NCBI GenBank assembly: GCA_018343915.1
Contig: JABRWF010000007.1
Location: forward strand, 4,067,397 to 4,131,396
Direction: 5' to 3'
Origin: Agroathelia rolfsii
Lineage: Eukaryota; Basidiomycota; Agaricomycetes; Amylocorticiales; Amylocorticiaceae
Length of the DNA stretch: 64,000 nucleotides
Part shown: positions 24,201 to 35,989 of the stretch, one piece after another
How positions within the stretch are numbered: position 1 is the stretch's first letter
Layout: each line of letters begins with the position of its first letter
The notes under the pieces: model-generated
What the model was told of the DNA's origin: nothing
Seen by the model: the letters and a program-made list of their open reading frames with translations, nothing else
Databases searched by the model: none
Position numbers and translations under genes: made by a program

Positions 24201-24805
24201 ATGAAAGAATCCTTCGATAAACACGTTCGAGAAAGCCCTCAATGGAAAAAGGGTGACAAGGTCTGGTTATCCACAGAAAACCTGAAAACTTCCCAGCCAA
24301 CCAAAAAACTAGCTGCCAAGTTTGCAGGACCCTATGAGATTCTAGAAAGAATTGGTCCTCTCGCCTATTGACTGAAAATCCCTTGTACTTGGTCTATACA
24401 TGATGTTTTCCACGTTTCTCTCTTATCTGGTCACAAGCCATCAGACCGGGACCAACCACCACCTGAACCTGTAGAGGTTGAAGGAGAAGAAGAATGGGAG
24501 GTTGCTCAGATTAAGGACTCCAGGATCTCTGGAAGACCCAAGAGGCTCGAATATCTTGTTAGCTGGAAAGACGCTCTAGGTGAAGACAATTGGGAACCCG
24601 CAGATCACCTGACACACGCCAAGGCTAGGATACGGGATTTCCATAAAAGGCACCCCAATGCACCTAAATGCTTAAACGCTGCAGTCTTTGGGGAATTACC
24701 TTTTAGGCCAATCGAAAACTATACGGAAACAACGACAAAGGAAAACGCGGGATGGGAACTAGGGAAGTTCCGGAGTAACTCCCTTGAGAAGGGGGTAATG
24801 TTATG
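21222..24805 (+). pseudogene. Ty3-e pol: protease, RT, RNase H, integrase, chromodomain
   Basis: One frame with no frameshift. Protease [44 protein letters not shown], intact VYIDDVIIGA, RNase H TRVETNASSYATGAV (Asn at a position that is Asp in Ty3-a), integrase HPGQHKTLELVSRNYWWPG, MDMIVKLP, SERVNQELEAYL, chromodomain RLEYLVSWKD. Four TGA stops (22584-22586, 23361-23363, 24027-24029, 24369-24371), at least three of them in place of Arg CGA. The final stop TGA at 24803-24805 lies within the 3' LTR. The polypurine tract GAGAAGGGGG (24786-24795) is inside the last codons. The least damaged pol in the window. Confidence 0.94.
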
Positions 24806-26669
24806 AGTTGGGGATTTTTTGCATTTTCTTTACGGACATGTACATATTTTTATTATATTTTTACGATTTTATTTGACCGAGTTATGGACAAAATACCTTG
24901 CAGGCGACATCTTGACGCGCGTGTGACTGGCTGTGTTAGCCCCACGTGACAGGAGTGCTCGTGACAAGAGTATATTAGGAAGGCGGAGTCTAGATCATTC
25001 CTTTTCATCAAAAGGTCTAGACTCAGGAACCAGGGTCGTTCCGATCACTGTGCAATTACTAAGGAGTACTAGACTCATCACTCCGATCGGTTGCTCATCG
25101 GACTTAGTCATAAAGCACTGCCCCTGCATTTGACACGATCTTGCTTACGAACCCCGACTGCGCACAGACCTTCGAGGCTGCGCACGGGCCCTTTCATTTA
25201 TGTATAAATACAAGCATGTAGCCCTTACCTGAACCTTAGCTTCGACCTTTTTGCCTTCAGGTAAGGGCAACCCCCCCTCTTTGTCATGAGTTGATCTTAT
25301 GGCTTATCTTGTTCTCCTAATTTTTCTATATTTTCTACTATTTTTCTTGAATTTATATCTTTTGATTTGAGTGTATAGGATTTATTTCTTTATTTTTGGT
25401 TTATTGTTGCTTTGTTCATATGGTACTGTACTTCATTTGGGTATGCTTCCTGATCTTCTGATGTACATCATTGATTTGCTTCTCCCATCTTTGATGCTTC
25501 TTTCATCTTTGATCTTTCCCATACTGTACTTCTGTTCTAACTCCCTTGATCCTTTCTCTTTCCTTTCTTCTATTTCCCTTGATGTGGAGTTAAGGACTAT
25601 TCTTAGAGTACTTGTAAACAGTATATAGAGGCCTGCCCTTGGGGCCTTTGCAATCCAGCTTGACCACCTTTTGCCCTCTGAGTCATTCTCACTCACACCT
25701 GAAAGTTCTTATCTCCCACTCTCTCTCTTGTGTGTTTTACCCCCCCCCATCATCATTTTGACTTGTTATACCTGGACCCCAAGGTTAAGGGGATATGCTG
25801 TGACTCCATGCTCTAAGGGAGTATAATACTGAGTGAAAGCATGTGTCACCATGATGTGTGAACATGGACTCCTAGGATCAGGGAGTATAAAGAATTGTGT
25901 CTAGTCCAAGACAGCATGTCCCATCTGGCAAAGGGACTTTAAAGAATACCAGTAATTATATGTTGCATGGAAGCCTTTATGAAACAGTGGGAGACCTTGC
26001 CTCTAGGTCTTTAAATATGAGTTGCACCTCCCTACTGGGGGAGATTAAAGATATCAGTAGTACCCCCCCCCCTTTGCCTAGCCTTCCCAGGCTAGATGTG
26101 TTTGGTTGGTTTGAGTCATGAGTGACCCATGACACTCTTGTATCCCCTACATAAATTCACTAATATATTTTGCCTTCAGGCTTACATACGTCCTAGCCCC
26201 CTCCCTCTCTCTCTCCTATTTCCCCCTTATTAAGTGTAAGGCCTATAAGGCATCTTAGTAAGCGCATAAGGCCTCGCTATAAGGAGGCGTCTAAGTGTTT
26301 TAAAGTCCCTAATACATCAGAGGGCACACGTGTGATAGAAGTCCTATTCATTTAGGCCAGGGCAGTAACAAGTCCCTGCAAACATTTTGTAGACCACGGT
26401 GGGCTAAGCCGCCTATTCTGAGTAAGAAGTACGACCACAGTATTTGACACGAAGCGAGTAACACGGGAAGACAAATGTCTGGAGTACCAATATGCAAGCT
26501 TAGTAAAGTACTAAGGAAGTACCCTATTACGAAAGGATAGCAACGGGAGCACGTGGGTGTTCGTACATATCCAACCAAGTCATACACGTAAAACCCGGCT
26601 TTACAGCCCGCCCTCATACCTTACAGAGGGTTGTGTTTGTTAGATTAGTCAAGTACGCAAGCCTTGACA
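24799..26669 (+). repeat. LTR-2, 3' LTR of Ty3-e, split by LTR-5
   Basis: LTR-2 at 24799-25281 and 26140-26669, together 1013 bp as in the 5' LTR. The split lies inside the predicted R-U5 intron. Confidence 0.93.
25282..26134 (+). repeat. LTR-5 solo LTR in Ty3-e 3' LTR
   Basis: 853 bp, TGTCATGAGTTGATC ... GAGTGACCCATGACA. Perfect 5-bp target duplication CTCTT (25277-25281, 26135-26139). It has a TATA box (TATATAG at 25622) with AGCTTGACC 35 bases downstream, the same geometry as the other LTRs. No internal domain of this family is seen in the window. Confidence 0.92.
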
Positions 26670-26674
26670 TTAAT

Positions 26675-28112
26675 CTTACACCTAGGAAAAGTCTACGTCC
26701 CTCGCGACACTGCACTACGTAATGATGTCATCCGCCTTCACCACGATGTACCAGCGGCCGGTCACCCGGGCTGACACAAAACCCTGGAATTAATTTCGAG
26801 GAATTACTAGTGGCCCGGACTTACTAAAGCAGTAAACGACTATGTAGCCTCGTGCCCAAACTGCCTCGCTTTCAAAACAGCCCGATCCATGCCTGTAGGA
26901 CCCTTAGCACCTTTATCTACCCCTGAACGACCATGGGAACACATCACTTCTGATATGATCATGAAACTTCCAGAATCCCAAGGATATGATTCAATTCTAG
27001 TGGTAGTAGATAGGCTGACAAAGATGTGCCACTTAATACCCTGTGTTGAAGCAATTACGGCATCAGAAATGGCGGATCTCTATCTGGCACACGTTTTCCG
27101 GCTACACGGGTTACCCAAACAATGGACCTTGGACCGTGGACCTCAGTTTGCAGGAAAAGTAATGAGGGAAATTCACAAGCAATTGGAGATCAAGACATCC
27201 CTGTCAACCGCCTACCACCCGCAATCTGATGGTTAAACGGAACGCCTCAACCAGGAAGTTGAAGTCTATCTCCGAAACTATGTTTCCCACCGGCAGGATA
27301 ATTGGGCAGGCCTCCTCCCTTTGGCGGAATTTGCGCTCAATAACCGACAACAGGCTTCCACAGGTTCCTCCCCTTTTGAAATGAACTACGGCTTTTCTCC
27401 CCAAATGAACCTTACAACGGCAGGGATTCCTAGTACAGAAGGAGCACAACTGTGGATGGAAAAGGTCAAGGAGCTTCAAGAAGACGCCAAAGCAGCCCTG
27501 GATCATGCGGCAAGTCGAATGAAGTACTTCTTCAACAAACACGCATCAGAAATTCTGAAATACGCTGTGGGAAATAAGGTCTGGTTAAGCACTAAGAACA
27601 TCAAATTGGCACAACCCTCAAAAAAGCTTGGAGCAAAATGGATTGGACCATACAAGATCACCGAACTCATTGGAAACTGGGCAGTACGGCTCACGATTCC
27701 AAAAAGGTGGATGATCCATGATGTGTTCCACATGTCCTTAATCAAACCACATGTCCAGGTAGATTCTAGACCCCTCACACCCATCCCAGAAGTTGTGGAA
27801 ATAGAAGGAGAAGAAGAACACGAGGTCTTGTGCATCAAAGATAGCCGCTTAAGCCCAAGGACCAAGAAGCTCAAATACCTAGTCGAATGGAAAGGATATC
27901 CCGGAGAAGATTTGTGGGAAAAGGAATCAAACATTACAAATGCCCCACGACTAATCAGGGACTTCCACAAGAAAAATCCCAAAGCACATAAACGCCTATC
28001 GGCTGCAGTCTTTGCGGATTTACCATTCAGACCAATAGAGAACTTCACGGAGACAATGGAAAAGATCGGAGAAACATGGGAACTTGGGATGTTCTGGAGG
28101 AAATCCCCTTAG
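26675..28112 (+). pseudogene. Ty3-d pol, second part: integrase and chromodomain
   Basis: Continues the frame broken at 18319 ([14 protein letters not shown]). Zinc-binding region with stops near 26772 (TGA) and 26811 (TAG), catalytic core TSDMIMKLP, GLPKQWTLDRGPQFAGK, then TAA at 27234-27236 where QTERLNQE is expected to begin, then open to the end. Chromodomain KYLVEWKGYPGEDLWE. The natural stop at 28110-28112 is followed by GGAAGGGGG and the LTR. Confidence 0.92.
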
Positions 28113-28123
28113 GAAGGGGGTAA

Positions 28124-28977
28124 TGTCATGAGTAGGGAATTTTCGCCGATTTTTCGGTTATTTTTCTGTATTATTTGGACTATTATTCATTTAGTTATCA
28201 CATTTTCTTTCCCTTTTCTTTATTTTCTTATAAAAATTACCCTTTAGGGCATGGACTGTGGGCAGTGCAGTGGTCATGTGATTGGCCCTCACGTGTTCCA
28301 AGCCGCACATCACAGGAGTAATCTCGGGGCTGCGCGCACTTCCATTTCATCATCGCGCACAGCTCAGGAACACAGCCTTCCTTCCCTGAACAATTCCTAA
28401 TGATTACTGGTATTGATCCGGAAACAGATCTCCACACGGATGCCCGGTGGAGTTAGGGTAAATATTCTTCCCTTGCATTGCCACCATTCATGCTTCTATC
28501 TCCCTCTACGCACAGACCACTAAAGCTGTGCACGGACCCTTGTATAGTAGTATAAATAGTGCATGTAACTTGTCCTGAAGAGCTCAGCTTCAACCTCTTT
28601 GCCTTCAGGCAAGTAACAGTTTGTATTCCATAAAGATAGATTACTAATAACATCTTTGCCTTCAGGGTATATTCTTTTGGCCTAGAGCTAGGTTCCTAGC
28701 CCCCCTCCCTTTCTTTCTCTCTCTCCCTTCCCCTTCTACTTGTAGGTGGTGAAAATCCCCTAATGTGTGCACGTGAACGTAAGAGCTTTGAATATAAGTG
28801 AGATAACAGAGTACCTGGCACATCCCCAATAGATTAAGGGAATTGCGTATCTGTGGGAAACCTCATTTATAGGTACTTCATAAGACTTAAATCGTTAAGA
28901 AGGGCAATCTTTGCATTTGAAGTAATTTGTGGGTGTTGACCTACAATTTTGTCAAGTCAAGGAGTGTACCCTTGACA
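28124..28977 (+). repeat. LTR-1, 3' LTR of Ty3-d
   Basis: 854 bp, very similar to 13424-14277. The differences seen are mostly C/T and G/A (for example GGGCGTGG against GGGCATGG). Confidence 0.93.
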
Positions 28978-29384
28978 GAAGGCTCAACACACAGATTTTT
29001 CTTCTTCGAACTTTAAGGCGGTAAGCCGACCACCTTCTGGTAAACGTAATAAAAGCGTATAGTAAAAGGCACAAAAAGACCAAGCAGTTTTACACCTTTA
29101 GTAAGGTGTCCCTAGAAGCAGTGGACTAACTCTACACTAGCGCCTTCGGGTAACAACACAAGGTTTCCCTGGAACGTACAGGTACTCCCAAGCCAAAATC
29201 TTAACGGGTTAGAACTGAGTATTAGATCTCAGCTAATTGCTTCCGCAAATAGTTCGAGGTCTTTTGTGTGCTTACAAGAAGAAAGTAAAATGAGGTTCTT
29301 GGCTTATGCTGTTCTGCAAATATCTGGAACTGCACACCTGGAGTGAAGGCTCAACGGGTGGTTTTAGGTACAGCTTCGACCTAA
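28978..29384 (-). other. Ty3-c leader with primer-binding site
   Basis: Reverse-complement counterpart of the Ty3-e leader. The primer-binding site lies at 29372-29382 (minus strand AGGTCGAAGCT), two bases from the 5' LTR. The predicted R start in this copy's own LTR has lost one CpG (AGCTTTGACCT), so pairing is now imperfect. Confidence 0.8.
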
Positions 29385-31249
29385 TGTCAAGGCTTACGCT
29401 CTTGACTAACCAAACAATGTTAACCCTCTCGAAGGTACGAGGGTGGACTGTAAGGTCCCTTTTACAACACATATATGTCTGGTCTTAGATAGGCGCGTAC
29501 ATGCTCCCATTGCTATCCTTTGTAATAGGAGCCTAGAAATTCTACTTTGCTCGGATTGCAGTTGGTACTCTAGCCTGTGGCTTCCCGTATGCTCTCTTTG
29601 CGTCAAATAGACTTTACAAGACTTTCTTACTCGGAGTAGGCGGCTTAGCCCTCCGTACTCTACTAACGCCTAAGGGGACTTGTTACTGCCCCTACCTGAA
29701 TGAACAGGGTTTGGTTTCACATGCAACGCCTCTTGTGTATTGAGGGCTTGAAGACTTACTGCCTTCTTGTATCAAGGCCTTACATATGTACTTAATAAGC
29801 TGCCCTTGAGGCCTTATGCTTACTAAGAGAAGAGTAAAAGGGGGAGGTGGGCTAGGACAAGTGTAGGCCTGAAGGCGAAATATATTAGTTCTTATGTAAG
29901 TATACAAATAGGGGGGTGCCCTTACCTAAAGGCAAAAAGGTCAAAGCTAAGGTTCAGGTAAGGGCTACAGGGTTGTATTTATACATAAAATGAAGGGCCC
30001 GTGCACAGCCTTGATGGTCTGTGCGCAGCCAAGGTTTGTAAGCAGGAACATGTAAAATGCAGGGGCAGTGCTTTGTGCCTAAGTCCGATGAGCAACCGAT
30101 TGGAATGATGAGTCTAGTATGTCATGAGTTGATCTTATGGCTTATCTTGTTCTCCTGATTTCTCTGTATTTTCTACCATTTTTCTTGAATTTTTATCTTT
30201 TGATTTGAGTGTATAGGCTTTACTTCTTTATTTTAGGTTTATTGCTGCATTGTTCATATGGTACTGTACTTCATTTGGGTTTACTTCCTGATCTTCTGAT
30301 GTACATCATTGATTTGCTTCTCCCATCTTTGATGCTTCTTTCATCTTTGATCTTTCCCATACTGTACTTCTGTTCTAACTCCCTTAATCCTTTCTCTTTC
30401 CTTTCTTTTATTTCCCTTGATGTGGAGTTAAGGACTATTCTTAGAGTACTTGTAAACAGTATATAGAGGCCTGCCCTTGGGGCCTTTGCAATCCAGCTTG
30501 ACCACCCTTTTGCCCTCTGAGTCATTCTCACTCACACCTGAAAGTTCTTATCTCCCACTCTCTCTCTTGTGTGTTTTACCCCCCCCCCATCATCATTTTG
30601 AATTGTTATACCTGGACCCCAAGGTTAAGGGGATATGCTGTGACTCCATGCTCTAAGGGAGTATAATACTGAGTGAAAGCATGTGTCACCATGATGTGTG
30701 AACATGGACTCCTAGGATCAGGGAGTATAAAGAATTGTGTCTAGTCCAAGACAGCATGTCCCATCTGGCAAAGGGACTTTAAAGAATACCAGTGATTATA
30801 TGTTGCATGGAAGCCTTCATGAAACAGTAGGAGACCTTGCCTCTAGGTCTTTAAACATAAGTTGCACCTCCCTACTGGGGGAGATTAAAGATATCAGTAG
30901 TACCCCCCCCCCCTTTTGCCTAGCCTTCCCAGGCTAGATGTGTTTAGTTGGTTTGAGTTATGAGTGACCCATGACATAGTACTCCTTAGTAATTGCACAG
31001 TGATCGGAACGACCCTGGTTCCTGAGTCTAGACCTTTTGATGAAAAGGAATGATCTAGACTCCGCCTTCCTAATATACTCTTGTCACAAGCACTCCTGTC
31101 ACGTGGGGCTAACACAGCCAGTCACATGCACGTCAAGATGTCGCCTGCAAGGTATTTTGTCCATATCTCATTCAATAAGAATCGTAAAAATATAATAAAA
31201 ATATGTACATGTTCGTAAGAAAAAGGCGAAAAATGTCCAACTCATAACA
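29385..31249 (-). repeat. LTR-2, 5' LTR of Ty3-c, split by LTR-5
   Basis: Starts TGTCAAGG and ends CTCATAACA in plus-strand reading. 1003 bp once LTR-5 and its duplication are removed, the same length as the 3' LTR at 7350-8352. Confidence 0.92.
30120..30976 (+). repeat. LTR-5 solo LTR in Ty3-c 5' LTR
   Basis: 857 bp. Perfect target duplication TAGTA at 30115-30119 and 30977-30981, and the uninterrupted site is seen in the sister LTR near 8089. Highly similar to 25282-26134. Confidence 0.92.
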
Positions 31250-31389
31250 GACAGAGCTCCGGAGAGGCAGTGCGGAGGTGTCGGATGGCGGAAGGCGGAG
31301 GTCCGGAGGAGCACAGGGATATGTGTGATGAAGCGAAAGGGTGGGTGAGCAGATATTGCAGAGAACACCGGACTTGGCCAAGACTTATG

Positions 31390-31854
31390 TGTCAGGCCCT
31401 TGACTAGTTGCGGTCCAGTGGAGAGGGAGAATCGCACAGGGAGGGAGATTGGGAAGTTTAGTCGATTTCCGAACTAAGTAACTAAGTACATGCAAGGCAT
31501 TGTATTTATACTAAAACTGTTCTAGGAGTATACTCAGAGGAAAGGGGTGAGGCCAATCGGCTGAAAGGTACAGAATGGAGTGAATCATACAAAAGAAAAC
31601 TGAAGGACAAAAAGGATACATGTAGAAATAAGAGACAAGGGCAGGAGGCCATATGGGAAAAAGGGACAGTGGAATGGAAGGCGAAATGCAGAATGAAGTG
31701 ATTGGAACAGTGGGAAATGGCAGAGGTTCCGACAGGAGGGAGCGGAGCACAGAATTCCGGAGTTCCGCCCAAGCTAGCGTGGGAATTGGAGCGCGGAGCT
31801 AGCATGGTGCGGAGATTGGCCCTGGAGTTGGTGTTCTGGGAGCGGCGCGTGACA
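31390..31854 (-). repeat. LTR-8, 5' LTR of Ty3-b
   Basis: 465 bp, TG...CA ends (minus strand TGTCACGCGC ... CCTGACA). The minus-strand TATA (GTATAAATAC, about 31510) is present. The primer-binding region just inside does not match the LTR's own R region, so this family does not show the self-priming pairing. A TGGCCAAGTCC 11 bases further in could pair with a tRNA 3' end, but I cannot name the tRNA. The leader at 31250-31389 shows no gene. Confidence 0.65.
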
Positions 31855-32010
31855 GTCATGGTATTTGGCTAAAATCTTTTCTTTCAGATTTTTATTGGGG
31901 GGCACAAATACTTTTTCTTTGTATAGCACTAGTCCATCTTCTGTTTCCCAATCCTGTAGTCCTAAGGCAATTCATCGTGGACCTATCTTGACAATTTAAT
32001 AGAGGGATTC

Positions 32011-33900
32011 TGTCACGACTTACCAACGCACCTGGCTGCCAAATGTCCCGATTGTGCACATTGACACACGCAAACACCTACAACGGAATCATTGGCAATG
32101 CCCTCCCTTCTGAGTCGCCGCATACCCTGTATATTAGATGCGTTTCTGATGTGTCCGCCGACGTTTCCCCGGAGCCATGTGTATGGCCTCCCTTTGTGCT
32201 TTCTTCCCATCACCAATACGCTTCTGTCCATCAGAGCATTCCACATGCCGACAACACCTTTCAATGCCAATCCCCAAGTTGCCATGTATCCCCACCAGCA
32301 GATCCTTCCTATCTGGGAAGATCACGCTTGGACTTCCCCCATGATCGCACTCTAATTGACGATTAGACTGCTAATGGTTCTAAAGAAAGACACCCCCGCC
32401 TTTGTGCACAGTGTGGCACGACTACCAGAGCGTATGGCGTGCGCTGGACCTTATTGTCTTTATTGTTTTCATTGCTTTTCTTTATGTTATAAGTTGGACA
32501 TTTTTCGCCTTTTTTTTACGAACATGTACATATTTTTATTGTATTTTTACGAATTTTATTGATTAAGATACGGACAAAATACCTTGCAGGCGACATCTTG
32601 ACGCGTGTGTGACTGGCTGTGTTAGCCCCACGTGACAGGAGTGCTCGTGACAAGAGTATATTAGGAAGGCGGAGTCTAGACCATTCCTTTTCATCAAAAG
32701 GTCTAGACTCAGGAACCAGGGTCGTTCCAATCACTGTGCGATTACTAAGGAGTACTAGACTCATCACTCCGATCGGTTGCTCATCGGACTTAGTCTCAAA
32801 GCACTGCCCCTGCATTTGACACGATCTTGCTTACGAACCCCGGCTGTGCACAGACCATCAAGGCTGCGCACGGGCCCTTTCATTTATGTATAAATACAAG
32901 CATGTAGCCCTTACCTGAACTTTAGCTTCAACCTTTTCGCCTTCAGGTAAGGGCACCCCCCACTTGTATCCCGTACATAAGACTAATATATTTTCGCCTT
33001 CAGGCTTACATCCGTCCTAGCCCACACCCCTCCCCTCTTCCATTTTCCTTATTAAGAATAAGGCCTATAGGGCATCTTAGTAAGCATATAAGGCCTTGTT
33101 ACAAGAAGGCACATAAGACTTGAAGTCCTCAATACACAAGAGGCAGTTGCGCGTGATAAAGCCCTATTCAATTAGGCCTAGGCAGTAATAAGTCCTAGCA
33201 GGCATTACGTAGACCACGGAGGGCTAAGCTGCCTATCCTCAGTAAGAAATACCTCGAAAACCTATTTGACGTGAAGAAAGTACACAGGAAGCCTCTGGCT
33301 AGAGTACCGACCACAATCTTAGCAAAGTAGGCATTTGGAGTATACTATTACAAAAGGGTAGCAATGGGAGCACGTGGGTGCCTGAACCAAAGATACCAAA
33401 CAAGTTGTACATGTAAAACCCGGCTTTACAGCCCGCCTGCGTGCCTTATAGCAGGTTGTGTCTTTTGGTAGAGTCAAGTGCATAAGCCTTGACACTTTAT
33501 TTATCATTTTCTCGACTACTGTACTTTGTATATATATACTGTACCTGATATAGTAGTTACAGTAGTCGGAAAATTAAGTGTGTTCAGCCCTAAACAAGCT
33601 CTACACCTGCTGCATAGCCAGCGGTCAACCTGTGGACTTGAGCGTCCTCAAGTATCTTGTCTAGTATCTTGTCTCCACTTGTTCTCTCCGCTCTACGCCT
33701 GATCTTGCCGGACCACCCGCTCAACTTGCTGTACGCAGTGCCTGCTTGCCATGTCACCTATATTGCTGCAAGCTCCGAGATATCAAAGAGGCGACTCTAC
33801 AAACCCACAGGGCTGCCATCTGGCAGTGAGCCGCTTAGTAGTTAGCACCCTAGGGGCATTGCCGCACCGCCCAAGCTAGCTGCGAAGGCAGCTCTTGACA
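32011..33900 (+). repeat. LTR-4 solo LTR in Ty3-f pol, split by LTR-2
   Basis: TGTCACGACTTACCAACG ... GCTCTTGACA. 875 bp without the nested LTR-2. Perfect target duplication GATTC at 32006-32010 and 33901-33905. The second copy is at 38921-41136. Neither contains a coding region I recognise. Confidence 0.88.
32485..33494 (+). repeat. LTR-2 solo LTR inside LTR-4
   Basis: 1010 bp, complete ends, perfect target duplication CTTTA at 32480-32484 and 33495-33499. Confidence 0.92.
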
Positions 33901-35989
33901 GATTCCAGTAACTTGGTGCTCTTCTGTCTAATTTCTGCCAAGATCTCCTTTTCTCCTTCAACTAAAACATGCCCTCTCTTTGAAGCCATAATTTTGAAAT
34001 AGGAGGGTTGCAACATGGTGACGTTAAGATTGTCCTGAGAGTCCTCTATATAGAAATCTGGTCGTTGGGATAGGGCATCTGCTCATCCATTGGTTGATCC
34101 TTTTTTATAGCATAAAGTGAAGTTATATTCTTGTAGGATCCTATACCAATGTGCTTATCAATGGCTTAAATGTTGACTTGTTGCCCAATATTCCAAATTT
34201 TTATGATTAGACCAAATTTCTACTAGTTTTGGCAATCCAATGATATAATGATGCCATTCCTCCAATGCTTGGATAATCGCTAGCATTTCCTTATCCCAGA
34301 TGTCGTAATTTTGTTGAGCATCATCCATGGATTTGGAGTGGAAGGCAATGGGGTGCCATTCACCATCATCCTGTAACTGGGAGAACACTCCACCAGTTGC
34401 ATAGCCTGAGGCATCAGTCTCAATTTGACTTTCTCTCTGATGGTCATATATAGCCAACACTGGGGCTATAGTGAAGGCTTTTTTGAGAGTGTCAAATGAT
34501 TGCTGTTCCTCCTTTTCCCATTTCCAAGCACCTTTGCCAGTTAATTTGTTGAGAGGTTTAGTAATATCACTGAACCCCTTAATAAATCTTTGGTAATAAT
34601 TAGCTAGACCCCTGAATTTTTGCACATCTTTGACCGTCTTAGGAACAGGCCAGTCTAAGATTGCTTGTACTTTTTCATTGGTCATTTGTACATGGTTGTA
34701 GCTAATTATTATGCCTAGGAATTCCACTTCTGGTACTTTAAATAGACATTTTTCTAGGTTTGCAAATAGGTCATTTTCTGCTAACCTTCGTAACACCTCA
34801 TATACCAATTATTGGTGTTCTTCTAGGTCGGCCGTGGCAATGATGATGTCATCTATATATACATACACTAATCCTTGCACAATTAGATCTACAAATATTT
34901 CGTCCATCATAGCTTGGAATGTAGCTGGAGCATTACATAAACCAAATGTCATTACCAGGGGTTCAAAGAGTCCTCAAGGGGTTATGAATGCTGCCCGCCC
35001 TTGGTGTCCTTCTTTAATCAGTATATTATTGTATCCCCATCATAGATCTAATTTGGTAAATATTTTTGCCCTAGAGAGCCCATCAACAATAGAGGAGATG
35101 AGCGGTAATGGATAGGAGTTTTTTATAGTGATATTATTTAATTGGTGATAATCCACTATAGGCCTTAATTTTCCATTTTTCTTGGGTATGAAAAAGAAAG
35201 GTGAGGTATAGGGGCTTTAGGATTTTCTTATGTAACCCTTTGCTAGGTTTTCCTCCAAATACACATCTAGCTCCTTTAACTCCAGAATTGACAGGGGGTA
35301 CACCTTGGCTCTTTTTATCTCTACTCCCTCTATCAACTCAATCTTGTGGTCATAAGGTTTACTGGTAGGGAATCGCTGAGACTCAGCTTCTGAGAACACC
35401 CTGGCATGTTGTTGGTATTAGGGTGGTAAACCCACTGTCGTAGCCAATCTTGGAGGAGATTCCTTATCTTTTATGATTTTATTGATTTTTTTGTATTCCT
35501 TATCTTTTAATAAATTGTCCATTAAGGTTACATTCCCTTTTTTCCAGTTAATGACAGGGTTTTCTAGTCTTAGCCAGTTAATACCTAAGATTACATCTTC
35601 AGTACCAATATCAACTACTAGAAACACCAATTGTCACTTTTCCTGTCCTATCTGGGTTAAGAGTGTAACATATTCCGAAATGAAACTGATTGCATTGGGA
35701 GAGTTGTCTATATTGTACAAAGGAATTTTTTTATGTAATTGTGATGTTTTTATATTATGTTTTTCTACAAATTTTTTATTTATAAAGGTGGAGATGGCTC
35801 TGGAATCAATCATAGCTGATAAAGAGATAGTGGAAAAATGTCCATGGAACATAATAGGTATATTTAGGTGTTGTCCATGCATACCTTGTACAGAGGAAGC
35901 AGAGATAGAAAATGAAGAAGATGTAAAAATGGAAGACATTTTATTTTGTACAAATTGGTCAGTAGCATTAGCCATATACTCTGACCGAT

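Larger units (their letters stand above)
18320..26669 (+). mobile_element. Ty3-e, full-length chromodomain retrotransposon (LTR-2 family)
   Basis: 5' LTR at 18320-19332 and 3' LTR at 24799-26669, each 1013 bp after removing the LTR-5 nested in the 3' copy. Perfect target duplication TTAAT at 18315-18319 and 26670-26674. It is the innermost complete element of the stack, so younger than Ty3-d, Ty3-c, Ty3-b and Ty3-f. Own length about 7.49 kb. Confidence 0.95.
13424..28977 (+). mobile_element. Ty3-d, full-length chromodomain retrotransposon (LTR-1 family)
   Basis: LTR-1 copies at 13424-14277 and 28124-28977 are both exactly 854 bp. The flanking 5-mers AAAGG (13419-13423) and GAAGG (28978-28982) are the target duplication with one transition. 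It sits in the leader of Ty3-c. Ty3-e is inserted in its integrase. Without Ty3-e it is about 7.2 kb. Confidence 0.93.
7350..31249 (-). mobile_element. Ty3-c, full-length chromodomain retrotransposon (LTR-2 family)
   Basis: Both LTRs are present (3' LTR at 7350-8352, 5' LTR at 29385-31249). With nested insertions removed (Ty3-d at 13424-28977, LTR-5 at 30120-30976) each LTR is 1003 bp and the element about 7.48 kb, the same as Ty3-e. Flanks GGCAG and GACAG are the probable 5-bp target duplication. It sits in the leader of Ty3-b. Confidence 0.9.
4115..31854 (-). mobile_element. Ty3-b retrotransposon, split and 3'-truncated
   Basis: Minus-strand element. Its 5' LTR (LTR-8) is at 31390-31854, its leader at 31250-31389 plus 7294-7349, gag at 7293-5980 and pol from 5989 leftward to the LTR-2 joint at 4115. 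Ty3-c (7350-31249) is inserted in the leader. GGCAG before it and GACAG after it are the probable target duplication, one mismatch apart. RNase H, integrase and the 3' LTR would continue beyond the left edge. Ty3-b itself interrupts Ty3-f, because an integrase reading frame of Ty3-f resumes at 31855. Confidence 0.8.
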
